Shown in pieces: positions 42,600-54,188 of a DNA stretch of 64,000 nucleotides. Numbering within the stretch: position 1 is the stretch's first letter; each line of letters begins with the position of its first letter. The notes below the pieces were generated by a model. That model ran no database searches. It was not told the DNA's origin and worked only from the letters and a program-made list of their open reading frames with translations. Made by a program: the position numbers and the translations under genes. This stretch comes from Lycocorax pyrrhopterus obiensis (lineage: Eukaryota > Chordata > Aves > Passeriformes > Paradisaeidae), in contig JACSVZ010000001.1 in NCBI GenBank assembly GCA_014706295.1, positions 38,550,318 to 38,614,317 of the forward strand, given 5' to 3'.

Positions 42600-43756
42600 A
42601 GGAAATATCCCTCAAACGAAAATTTATCTTGGTTCTTAGACTATTAAAATTAGATGTATGCAGAGCCTTTTAAACACTAGGTCACATGTTATGCCTCCTC
42701 TCATTCATTTTATCTAAATCAAATTTGAGCTGAGTTTAGAAAGTTGAAACACTTTCAACTATGCTTCAGCCTGAGTGTAAATTTCTTTAAGCAATATTTG
42801 GTCTCAAAGTATTTAAGAAACAAATCAAATATCTTACAAAGGAAAATATGTTTTTATATATAAGGGCTATAGCAAATTAAGAAGCTTTGTTATTATTTTA
42901 AAGTGGTAGCATAATAAACAACCTTCTTCTCAAGGATGATACTTTAAAAACAACTATACTAAGTAATATTTGCAAACCTCTTTTCTGACTTAATCTATAT
43001 ACTTACTTTACATCAATGGGAAACTATTTCCTTCATGATTTTTAGTAGCTATTACTTATGTCTTCTTCCTTCCTTAGGATTCAGCCACTACCTTCCCTTT
43101 TTGCCCTGCTTTTATTTATATTACTTAAGACAAATTCAGTATTATTACTTCATACCAGGCTGTGTTTTTGGGTCCAGGCATCTAAAATCACACCTTTTTT
43201 TGAGGAAGACACCACAAATTTTCTCATCGCTGAAGCCATTGCTTATGAAGGACAGTTATTTCAGCATATGTAACTCTTAGACATAAATTTCTGATGGTTT
43301 TCATTAATCTAACCATGTAATGTGCCCTGATCCACCACAGCAGAAAAAAAGGAACCATGTATAGTGCAGTATTTTATTATCCTTTTCTCATATTTCTTGT
43401 TGCATAAATAAATTTTCAAGCTGAAATAACAAGCAGCTCTTCCCCAACTGCCTCAACAAAGATAAACATTTTTAAACACATTCAAAATAAATTTGGAGTA
43501 CTGTAATTGGCAGCTATTTTGGATCTAATCTATCAAAATCATTGACATTTTGCCATTGATTCCATGAAAAGTCACTTCATTAGTACTATCACTGTAATAA
43601 AAATAAGCACTTGTTATGAAGTGAGCTGGTATGAAAGAGGTTTTCAATGTCATAACAAAGATAAATACGCAGTTTCTGTGTCTCACACAACCCAGTCATT
43701 GAATCTGCATGTTTGAAACAACTGGGAAAACAGGTCAGTGAATAACTTAAGACAAT

Positions 43757-44060
43757 AATAGAATCATAAAGGTTGGAAAAGACCTCCAAGATCATCGAGT
43801 CCAATCTTTGACCGAACACCACCACATCAACTACACCACAGAACTAAGGGACACGCCTGGTTGTTTCTTGAATACATCCAGGGATGATGACTCCATCACT
43901 TCCCTGGGCAGGCCATTGCAATTATTCCTTTCAGTGAAGAAATTCTTCTTGATGTCCAGCCTGAACTTCCCATGGCACAGCTTAAGGCCATTTCTTCTTA
44001 TGGTATCACTTGTTGCCTGGGAGATGCCAAAACCCACCTTGCTACAACCTCCTATAAATT
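43757..44060 (-). mobile_element. CR1 LINE 3'-end fragment (different subfamily)
   Basis: atagaatcataaaggttgg is followed by gacctccaagatcatcgagt, the tgaagaaattcttcttgatg block and cttgctacaacctcct. The sequence differs from the 23-kb copy throughout, so it is a different CR1 subfamily. Overlapping open frames at 43808-44247 are repeat-derived. Confidence 0.92.
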
Positions 44061-46388
44061 GTCTGAATTCATAAGTAGTTTACTAAAATCAGTCAGTTGC
44101 TACACAGGGAAAGCCAAGATAGGACCACAGAACCACAGATCTTTGCAGAACTTGTACCGTGGAATGATAGTTTTTGTGCCTAGTATCAGTGAACTCCAGT
44201 GCAGAGGTCAAACCTTAAAAGCCTTGTACTTCAGAAGTCATGATTAAGACTTGGCTCTGACTGGTCTATATTTTCTCAGAAAGCTGAGATCACATACAGG
44301 GTAAATCAAAATAATTTGCAGTAACATTTATTCTTTAGGTTTGTTTTCTAAAGGGAACTTAGTAGCCGATCTAGTAATCACAATGTTGAACTATAGAAGA
44401 ACATCTGCAAACATAATACAATAGTCTTAAAATTCCTTGAGGCCATAGCATCTCCTTTCTCGCAATACAGAAAGTCTTTAAATCATCATATGTACCTGGC
44501 ATTGACTTTGAAATAGCCCAACTATTTGCATGAGTTACTGTCTCTTTACAGAAAAACCTCAGGAACATTCATTAAAGTAGCTTTCCATTGATTTAAAAAA
44601 TGTAACTCAATTATTTTAAACATTTATGAAATCCTTGTGATAGAATATTAGTCATAGACTTACAGTAGCAGTAACATTTCTGCTAACAGTTGCCAGACTA
44701 ACATGCAGACTTCAGAAGTTCAAGCATGCAAGGCAACCATCTCTTACAGAGCACCAGACATTTTAAGAAAATACACCAAGCTTTTATAAAGCCATTCATC
44801 TGGGAGGACATAGGTTTTTGTGGTCTCACATTCAACTTCGCTGCCTTCCAGCACTGTGACTACATGGTGAGCAGGATCAGCATGCAGATCCAGCAGATTA
44901 ACCTGCTAAAACTAATGCTGTTTTTTCTATTGGCTGTGTGAGCGAGCTGCTCTTACTCCCCCTAAAGCTGTTGGTCACTGGAAGAGGGAAGCAGTGCTCT
45001 ACTAAGGGAGCTGGAGATTAGTGGATAAATCAACATAAAACGAAACTGCATTTTGTTCAGGAACTGAGTATCTATCTAAACAGACACAGAGAAAATGTGG
45101 AGATAAATGCACTCTTGGCTAAGACCTTTCATCTCCACAGAATGACCATATCTTCTGTGACCAGCAAATTGTATTTCTATACCTCTAATCACTTTCAAAA
45201 CAAAAGATGGATCCCTATTCTTGGCTCTTCATTGCTCTGCTCTACTTATTGACCCTTCCAGAATTACAAAGCTGTGAATAAGGTGCATAAGAGGGGAGAA
45301 GTTGTCTGAACATATTCAGTGTTTTTCTGGGAGCATTCACTGACTAATCATTGACATTTCTTTTGTGCATCTTGCTGACATCGACATGGCAATTAATTTT
45401 GCTTCTACTGCACCATTATATGCAAGAAGTGAGGAATGGCTAGACGTTCCCAAATTGCCTGTCAACCTTTTAATTTGTAGCTCTTGGGTTTGTTAATGGT
45501 TAAGACACCCACTGTGATTTTTTTCTCATTAAAATGGCTTCTAACACAGGCATCTGATAGTATTCCTTGAATTTACACGTTTTGTTTCAAGGCTGTGTCA
45601 GAAATAAAGGTTTGCTGGTTTCTTGCTAACTAGAATATAATCCCTTTGATAAAATATTAAACCTTGCTTTCAGATAAAATTTTGTTTGAACCAGAGAAAC
45701 ATTAGCTTTCCACAACAACAGGGGAATAATGTCAAAAGACAATTTCTTCTGTGTCCGAAAATACTGTAGATATTTATTTTATGATATTCAAAATAATGGC
45801 TGGTATTGCTAACTTTTTATAGGCAGCATGGAGAGTTGAGATTTTCACAAATGACCAGCAAATTAAATCCCTTGATTTTTGTGTAAATAATTTAAAATTC
45901 GTTTTAAAGCCATGTCAACTCCACCTGTAATAGGTTGCAGTGTTGTCACCCCTGAGCATTAGTTCTTTTCAAGTATTTTTTCTTTTAATGCCTGTTCAAC
46001 TAAAATGAAAATACTCAGTGTTTTTACATGACTTTTAAACATGAAATTTTACTGTTACTAGAGTGCAAAGGCAGTATCCCCATCAAGCAAAATCATTCAT
46101 TTGTGAATAAAATTTGTTTCATCTGTAGTTCTTTGTCTGTACTGACAAAACCAAAATTTTAGTTCTTTTCTTCAATAGTGCAATAAACTACTCTGGGATT
46201 GTTTGTATTTGTTCACTTGGTATTTACAGCCAAAGCCTTTTCTGAAGGTTGGGATCAGAATCTTCTTTGTCACTTTAAACATTAGATTTAGTTAACTTCT
46301 CCTGCCATGGTGCAGAGCTAGCACAGAATAAAATGATGCTCATTTTTTAAAATAGCCTCTGCAGTTATAGATTTACTTACTTTGGGCT

Positions 46389-46424
46389 ATAGATAGAGAT
46401 ATAGAGGTATCTATATAGATAGAT
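46389..46424 (+). repeat. Degenerate (GATA)n tract
   Basis: tagatagagata and atatagatagatc copies around gaggtatct; an interrupted GATA microsatellite. Confidence 0.85.
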
Positions 46425-46710
46425 CTTAGCTACACATCTTTTGCAGGCAGGAGGGGTTTGAGAATGGCAGTTTGCAAACCAGGCAATGAGGAGGGACAAT
46501 CTCTTTCTTCTGTTCAGGCTGTAGCCCTGTGCAGCAAATACCTTCTAAAAGAAGGGAGCAGCAGGTAAGCTGGTAGCCTTGTAACAAAAGAAAGAGAGGT
46601 TTCCTGGCTTCCATTTCCTACTGGTAGGGCAGTTCTTTATCCTGCCCAGTGAGTGTTTAGTCTAAAGTCCCTTAAAGGATGGGTGAGTAATTTACAGGAT
46701 TTATAATTCT

Positions 46711-46794
46711 GAAGGGAAAGGGAAGGATGGTGGGTAGAGGGGAAAAAGCAAGAGAGGGCAAAACATTGGAGGCAGAAGGTAGTGAGACAGAAAG
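46711..46794 (+). repeat. Purine-rich tract
   Basis: About 80 bases dominated by A and G (gaagggaaagggaagg and similar), directly left of the perfect hairpin at 46814. Confidence 0.75.
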
Positions 46795-46813
46795 TACATT
46801 AAATGATTTCTGC

Positions 46814-46859
46814 CACTGTTAAGTACTGGAAGCATGTCTGATTCCAGTACTTAACAGTG
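46814..46859. repeat. Perfect 18-bp inverted repeat (hairpin)
   Basis: The arm cactgttaagtactggaa (46814-46831) is exactly reverse-complementary to ttccagtacttaacagtg (46842-46859), with a 10-base loop gcatgtctga. Two further outer pairs form across a one-base bulge. The structure is about 46-50 nt, shorter than a normal pre-miRNA. It sits just right of a purine-rich tract. Confidence 0.9.
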
Positions 46860-47289
46860 CATGTTAACAGGCATGTGGTTCACAAAGATTAATAACTCAG
46901 GAGATTAATAAAGTATTACCTAATTTACCAAGAGCATAATAATCCTCAAAGGTTGTTTATCATTCTTACTGCTCAGGATAGTAAAAAAATAAAATAAAAA
47001 TAAATCATTAGTATTGTCCCTTAATCCCTGAGATCTTCTCACAATGAATCTAGCATGTCCAGATGTTCTACTGAAAATGATTCTTGCAAGAGTTGAATGC
47101 AATGATTTCCATGAGAAGTTATTTAGCTAAAATAGATGCAGCAATAGATGAATTTTAATTTCTCTCTGCACTTTTCATTTGCATATCTTCCTATGGTATC
47201 TACAGAAAGTTGTGACATTTATGACCATATAAACACAAAGACAAGCTGACTGTGCTAAACAAATCAATGTTCCCTCTCCTGTTTCATGC

Positions 47290-47341
47290 CAGCTTGATGG
47301 TCTTAAAGGTCTTTTCCAGCCTAAACAGTTCTAGGATTCAA
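47290..47341 (+). mobile_element. CR1 LINE terminal remnant, plus orientation
   Basis: About 50 bases resemble the extreme 3' end of CR1 in sense orientation: ttgatggtcttaaaggtctt, then ttccagcctaaacag, ending ctaggattca. It is the only CR1 piece in the window on the plus strand. Confidence 0.75.
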
Positions 47342-47743
47342 CACACAAATGGTACTGTGCCAACCGCATCTTGACACAACATGAGTGCTCTGAGGCAAAG
47401 CAGCTTCACTCTGCTTCATTCTTCTCTGGTCCTGCTCTGAATCTGACCTTCAGCAGAGAATGAACAGCTTCTGTGGTACCTGTCTCACACCTTGGGAGAG
47501 AGACACAGAGCTCCAGAAAAGAAGAGAAGGAATAGTTAGCAAAATACAGGATTGAAAAAATGGAGATCACCTGTCTGCAGGTTGGACAAAGTAGGCTTGT
47601 AAAATCTTGACCTGGACTATGAAAACCTAAATCAGACAGAGATCAGAGAGCTCCTTGTAAGAAGCTGGATGCAAAAAACGTTCCTGTTGTACCAAAGCTG
47701 TTGAATGCTTCCCTCTCATTTCAACTAATTCTTAGGAACACAG

Positions 47744-47781
47744 ATTTATTTATAATCAGTATTTATTTATTTATAATCAGT
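47744..47781 (+). repeat. Direct repeat of atttatttataatcagt
   Basis: Two exact 17-base copies (47744-47760 and 47765-47781) separated by four bases (attt), a slippage-type duplication. Confidence 0.9.
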
Positions 47782-48227
47782 AGAGGGTGGTCAGATTTTT
47801 CCAAAGTCTTGGTGAGTGGTTGTCTCCTTTGGACAAGTTGATCCATGTAGAGGGAGCCTAAATTCCAAACTTCTAGTGATGAAGTTTAGGTGACCTCAGT
47901 CTAGTTCTTTGCATCTTTTGTTATTATAAGTCTGAATCCTCAAAGAGTTCTTAATGCTTGTATGTATTATGTATACATTCCTGCATGATCTCCCACTCCA
48001 GATTCCCACAGTGTTTTCTTAGCGATGTTTCTTTGATTAGCTGAAGATTTATTAAGGGGTCATAATAAATATGAAGGATTTTTCAAAAATTTGAGTAATA
48101 TTAGCATTGTTTGGAGCTTGAGTTGAATAACTATTACACAAAGAATAAAGGAATTATCTTTGATCTTGTTGTGAGGAAACTAGTACATAATGTGTTTTGG
48201 AGAGTTTCAGCATTATTGTTGCTCTTT

Positions 48228-48241
48228 GTGCCACCTGCTGG
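48228..48241 (-). promoter_or_regulatory. Candidate CTCF binding site
   Basis: On the minus strand the 14 bases read CCAGCAGGTGGCAC, a full match to the vertebrate CTCF core consensus CCASYAGRKGGCRS. CTCF sites of this quality often mark chromatin loop anchors. The orientation is minus, opposite to FGF14, about 15 kb upstream of exon 1A. Binding is inferred from sequence only. Confidence 0.55.
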
Positions 48242-49220
48242 TAAGAGAGTAAGGAAAGGGGAATAGGGCAACATTTCTCTCACTCAAATGTTCAATTTCT
48301 GAATGGGATTGTATTACCTGGCTTTTGTTTGTCATACAATAACAAGTACTTTCAATTGGCAAGTAATCAGTTAAGGCAACATTACAAGTGAATTAGACTG
48401 TTCTGAGCCTCTGTGATCTTGGCTTTTAAAGAATATGTACTGGTTTCTTTTTTTTTTTGCTCACAAAATTTTAATTTTCTAAATGTCTGATTTAGGGCGT
48501 TTGTTGCTTTATTTGCCATGTTATGTGGGCAGAGGATAAGCAAGGAAATTGTCTCTAACTGACAGTAATATTGAGTTTATCAGAGAGAAAACCATTCTTT
48601 GTCTTTTAAAATCTGCCTACTGTTCTTCAGAGTTCATTTCCTTTCCTGTATTAGTAATCGTAATTACCACAACACTAAGATTACATGGACACCACTGAGA
48701 ATATGGCCCTATTCATGCTAAAGTTAGGTGATCTATACAGTCTAATTTATATTAAAGGAAGTAGAGCTTTGTGCTCTACATCAAAACTTTATAAATATTC
48801 TGATGCTGGCAGCAGCACTGATTTCCTCCTAATATTTTGTATTGTGGGAGAAAGCCATTAGTGGGATGGATAGGTGATGAAACCAGAAATGTTTAGCATA
48901 TGGAGATCACCAGTGGGCTGCAGGATTTGTCTTGCCATAGCTGTCACAGAGGCTCAGTCCTTGCACTAGATACCACATATACAGAACAGTACAACACTAT
49001 GGGCCACTTCAGTGGCTTCCAAAGGAAAGCTCTGCCACAAAGGAGCAAATAAGATTTGATTATAAGGGAGCTAAAAAATAATTAACAATTCAAAAATAAC
49101 ACAGACTGAATCTCGACAACATGCAAAGATTGTGGTTTTTTAGTAGCATGACAAAGTTAATGAAGCCGAAGTAAGGGAACAGAGAAACAGGAGAATTAAT
49201 GGTGCTGTCCACCAAATAGA

Positions 49221-49297
49221 GAAAACAGAAAATATATTTTAGGAAACTATATTTTAGGAAATATATTAGAAAAAGAGAAAATATATTTTAGGAAAAG
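49221..49297 (+). repeat. Short tandem array of an aatatattttagga unit
   Basis: Three to four copies of a unit containing tatattttaggaaa, two preceded by gaaaa, spread over about 77 bases with variable spacers. Confidence 0.85.
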
Positions 49298-51053
49298 AAA
49301 GTTTGTTGTCATTAATATACATTTGAAAATTGAGTATCCACAAGGAGATCTTGGAAAAATAGAGGGGCTTTTTTTGCTTGCACTTCTGTGCTCATCTGGA
49401 ACAGAGCAACCCAGAGCAGGGCAGTCTCTCTAGCCTGAATGAAGTTAAAATTCATTTTCCCAAGGCAATGTCAACATGTGCTGATGGTTAGAATGAATAA
49501 ACTTGTCTTTTGTGTCTTAACTAAATAATGTATAATGTTTAATTTTATGGCAGAACTGCATCAAGAATATTTTTTTTAATAGTTGACTTAGTTTAATGAA
49601 CAAAATTAGCATTAAGCTCATACAAAAGGCCAATCAATTATATAGTATTTTAAAATGAGGTTTTAAAGTGGAAATATTCTTTCAAACTCACAGTATGTGT
49701 GGAAATGGTCGATGCTTTTTCTTTTCTCTGAAGGTGTACTGGAAGCTGGGAGGGCTTTACAACACAGAGCATCTCAGATTTTCAACTAATGCTTTCATTT
49801 CACTTCCTCGCTTCCACCCCAAAATCCCATCATTAACCAGTATCTTGCCACTTACCTGCAGAGAAATAGTGTGGAGATAGTCAGCTCTTATCATAGAGAA
49901 TAGATGCTCACACTACTATTAATTTCTGTTAGCTAGATAATAAATCTTCAGTCACTTTCCTCTCAGCTCTAAGGTCGCTATGGGAGCCCCTGTGTGTGAA
50001 AAAGTACATGTGCACCAGATTTTGTTAATATGTTGGAATGTTGATTAAGTATAGTCGAAAGAGAAAGGAGATCTCTCTTGGGATGTGTTCAGGCATCACT
50101 GAATAACTGGGAGAAATGATCAGAGCTACAATACAAAATATCAAATTTCCAGCAGATACAACTGAGTGCATGAAAGTTGATAATCCCTGATAATTTATAT
50201 TGGTACAGTGCCTCACATTATAAATGTTTTACATAATCTTTTAATTAGCACTCTTGCTGGCTTTTGTCAGAAAATATAAATGGCCTAAAGATTTCTGATG
50301 GGCATGAACATTATAAGCAGGAAAAAAAGGAAATCCGGGATATTTCAGCTGATGCTGGAATACAAAAAACCTATTTCAAATGGTGACTTATTAACCACTG
50401 AAAACTGATAATTTTTTAATAACGTTGAAAATTTCTTTTTAGAAAAGCTTATCTCAAACTTTTTTTGTTGGTATAAACCCCTATAGGAACCTAAATATTT
50501 CATAATGTTTGAAGCATCAGAGGTGCAATTTAGAGAGGCAGAATTAGTCTTAGGAATCTAAATCTAGAAGCTACTTTTAGGGCCAGTGAAAGAGGAATGG
50601 GGTCTTGCATTCAGCAGCTCAGAATCTGTGTTGGAAAAATACCTGTACATACAGGGTGCTGAATACCACTGTTAACTCAAACTCTGTGACAATTCATGTT
50701 AAGGTAACTGTCTTATGAAGGGGGTTTTCCCAGCAAATCCACTAGTCTGCCTTAATTTTTGTACGAGAACAAAAGGTCCTAGTTTTTGTTTGGAGTGAAT
50801 CAAAAAAAGCCACAGCAAGGCTTCTCCGTGCATAATCACTCTGTCTTTCCTTAGATATCATACTATTCCTTCTTACTTACTGTCAAAGTTGTTAGTGATG
50901 ACTGAAATTGTTAAAACATTTGCTCTAACTTTGCAATATATGATATTTATATGTGATAAATTATCATATAGATTTCCATTTCGGTAAGATCATGTTTGTT
51001 GATTGGTAACAGTGTGATACTCTTACTTAGACTTTTTTTTTCCTTTTTTTTTC

Positions 51054-51091
51054 ATAAATAAGTAATAAAATAAATAAGTAATAAATAAATT
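51054..51091 (+). repeat. Imperfect (AATA/AAGTAAT)n repeat
   Basis: ataaataagtaataaaataa and a second aataagtaataaataaat block, preceded by T-rich tracts. Confidence 0.88.
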
Positions 51092-52133
51092 TGCTGGCAC
51101 GTTTTGTCCTATGCTATTATTCTCATAGAGAAAAATGGCCAATTTATTTTTCAGTCTGCGAAAGATAGTTCTTTCAGTTCAAAAAGGCTTTTCTGTAGCT
51201 TCATTTGTTTTCTTGAATACTTGGAATCAAGAAAACAGTCTTCATTTAGTAATGATAGATGTGAAATTTGCTTAGATCACTAAATTGGTCACATATTTCT
51301 TTGAATAACATCTTAATTTATATTATTTTCTAGTCTCTCTCACATTTGTGTGTTTTCACACGTCAGTATACATATATAAGAACTTAATTACTTTATCCTT
51401 GTAAAAAAATTCTGAGGAATTTTAAACACACATTCTCTTATGCCCTTCCATCTTGTACCTATCTTATAATGTAGATTCACTCCTGATAGGCTATCTGAGG
51501 TTTTGTTCTCTAGACTCCAGTCTTACATTTCACTTTTGGCAGTGGGAAAATTGTGTCCCCCTATCTGTTTCATTTCATGTATAAATCTATGCCTTTTTAA
51601 AGTATAATTATTAAATAGATATTTTTAAGTAAAAGTATAAGAAATTATGTCCTGTGATGATCTTTGGAGAAATGTTTTGAGTTTGAGAACTACGTTTCTT
51701 AAGCTTTGTCAGGTAACTGCTGATATTCATATTTGAGCTTGTGTAGACTATTGATAGATTAACTTCATCATGGTTCATAAACCAAGGACATCAGAAATAA
51801 ATATTTTGAAAGTATGCTGGAAGTGGTAGAGATTATCTGTGCTTCAGAAAATCACATGTCATTTAAAGCATGTAAGAAGCAGTCAAGGTTTAAATTGCCA
51901 ACAGCTCCACATGTTTAAATGTGCTGACTTATAATCATAAATAATTTCAGAAATAAATTGTGTCCAGACAGCTTATCAGAAAAAATATTTTTAATCCTTT
52001 TTTTTGCATACATTTTCAGTTAAAAGTTCCTGTTGTAAAACAGAAGTGTTTTTCTGTCTTGGGAGAAAGAAAACCATCAGATTTAGAAATATCTATATGC
52101 TGTTCAGATCCAGGTCTGCTGCTGTTGGTCACC

Positions 52134-52148
52134 TTTTTTTTTTTTTTT
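52134..52148 (+). repeat. Poly-T tract (15 T)
   Basis: Uninterrupted homopolymer of 15 T. Confidence 0.92.
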
Positions 52149-54161
52149 CCAACTAGGAGATTTATTTTAGAAGTGGATTCAATGCAAAATTGATCTACCT
52201 GTGTCCAAGGTTTTAGTGGTTAATTTAAAAATGTGAGTGGCATCAAAGCACTATTATTTTGTATGACACAATAGAAAACAAAATCACAAAAAACTTACTT
52301 ATATGAGTGATACTTAGAGAATGGTGTAGTACCCTATTCCTCGTGTAAAACTGCAAGGGTAATTTTAAGACTTCTTTTTCTTCACAATAAATTATTATAT
52401 GTACATTGTTTGTCTTCGAGCTTTAAGGCCCAGAAAGTAATGTTGTGTCTCCAGAGAGAGAATATTAGCAAAGGAGCTAAGGTTCATAGCAGTTTGGCTG
52501 CCAGATTGTTCTGTTTCTAATGACTTCTGTTCTTCCTTATCAGTCTAGCATAGCCAGAACCTCTCACTTATTATTTACAGAGCACAGTTTGGATTGCATC
52601 AAAGAGAGCTTCCACTCATCAAGCTGTTTCCTGGTATTAATTTAGCTCTTCCTCCCTACATCTGTAGCTAAATCAAGTTTCCATAGTGCTTAAACTAAGG
52701 TTGGAAATAAGTAAAAAAGCCCTGAGACTTGGGGTGATAAATTTTAATTTATGTCTGTAAATACAAGACCTGCCTTGACATAAACGGGCAATGCAAGGGA
52801 TGCTTAGAGATTTCTGGTAATAAATCTGTCCCAAGGGATTGAGTTTGAAGAGACACTTGTCTATCAGTAGCAAGTTCAGTTTTAAGGTGGATGGCTTGGG
52901 AAAAGTGAGGTTTGGGAAGGGACAGTGTCCTGCCTACCAGTGTCACAGGCTGAGCAGGTTTAAGAGCTGATGTGACTGGAAGGAAGTTTCAGCAGTCTCT
53001 CAGTCTAGTCCAAGTATTCTCTGTTGCCTGGATTTGTGTGCTGACTGATGGCTTCTAAGTCACTTTTATACATAAAATAAAAGACTGAAAAAAATCCATT
53101 GACCAAGTGAATATGCCAGGTTCTCAAAGATTGCAATGCAACCTGCCAGAACCTACATCTCATACCAATATTTCTGAAGTTCCCAGATTTCTGGGAGGCA
53201 ATTTCACAACAGTCTTAGGCAGATCTCAAATGATCCTACCACTGAATACAACTGACTTTTCATATGACAAAAGGCATAGTTCTGGTAGACTTTGTGGGAG
53301 TCCTGTGTACAGGTACTGGCAGTAAACTGCTGGGCCCTGTTTATGAGGTTTCAGCTGCATTAGGCAGAAAATGAGCTAATTATGCTATTACAATACTGGA
53401 CATTCTTACATGAAAACTGCATTTATTTGAGTGTTAGACTGATAGGCATTTTGGGAGGAGCTTGATGAGTTATTTGAATACTGAGACAAGCAGGTGATTG
53501 CTGTAACTTTTGTAGTGCCTAAGATAATGTTATATGTAATTAAACCTGTGTATTGGTTTTTAAAAATGCTTAGACTTTCTTTCTATTTTTAAGATTAATG
53601 GAAACTGTCTTCCAACTAGCTAGGTTGATTTCTACTAAACCTTCTGAAGCTCTTCGTGTTGGTCTTACAGATATCTATTCTTTCATCCTAACCAAAAACC
53701 TACTCTTCAGCTTAACTTCAAAGTGCCTGTAAAAATATCAGTGGGTAAAACATATCCTTTGCATATCTTGAACAATTGTATTATTCAACAAATGGTACAG
53801 TATACTGAAGTAAATATTCTCCTTAGAATATTGTAGCTTGCTCATTTCATTTTTTGCAAGAATTTTGTAGAAGCAATGCAGAGTCTGTACAGTTTCATTC
53901 TCATAACCATAACTCTATGAAAAATACAAGCAAAGAATTGTTTTTTACATCAGAACATCTTTTACAATTTGAAATTATTATGATTAAAAAAAAAACAACC
54001 AACCCATGTGAATAAGCCTGTTTTTCCTAAAGTTACTTAAAAATAATGTCATTTTTTTTTTTAGGAAAGAGGCAGTATGCTATTACACAGATGTTGAAAA
54101 ATATTCCTACCACACAATTTTTACTCAGGTTGTGTCTGGTACAAATAACTCAAATTTTTTG

Positions 54162-54188
54162 TTTATTACTTGCAGTGCAAGTAATAAA
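54162..54188. repeat. 12-bp inverted repeat with 3-base loop
   Basis: tttattacttgc (54162-54173) and gcaagtaataaa (54177-54188) are exact reverse complements separated by agt. A compact AT-rich hairpin. Confidence 0.8.

Larger units (their letters stand above)
28152..43756. other. Non-coding AT-rich DNA, no gene seen
   Basis: About 15.6 kb without an interspersed repeat that I can recognise. It holds scattered microsatellites, the X-box-like motif at 32326 and the small duplication at 40921. Low repeat content over this length is compatible with a regulatory gene desert, but conservation cannot be judged from one sequence. Confidence 0.65.
44061..47289. other. Non-coding AT-rich DNA, no gene seen
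   Basis: Background with a GATA tract, a purine-rich tract and the perfect 18-bp hairpin clustered between 46.39 and 46.86 kb. Confidence 0.7.

Noticed and set aside
47281..47289. Possible longer CR1 body left of the terminal remnant at 47.29 kb
   Set aside because: Sequence to the left shows no CR1 similarity that I can recognise, so only the ~50-base end was annotated.
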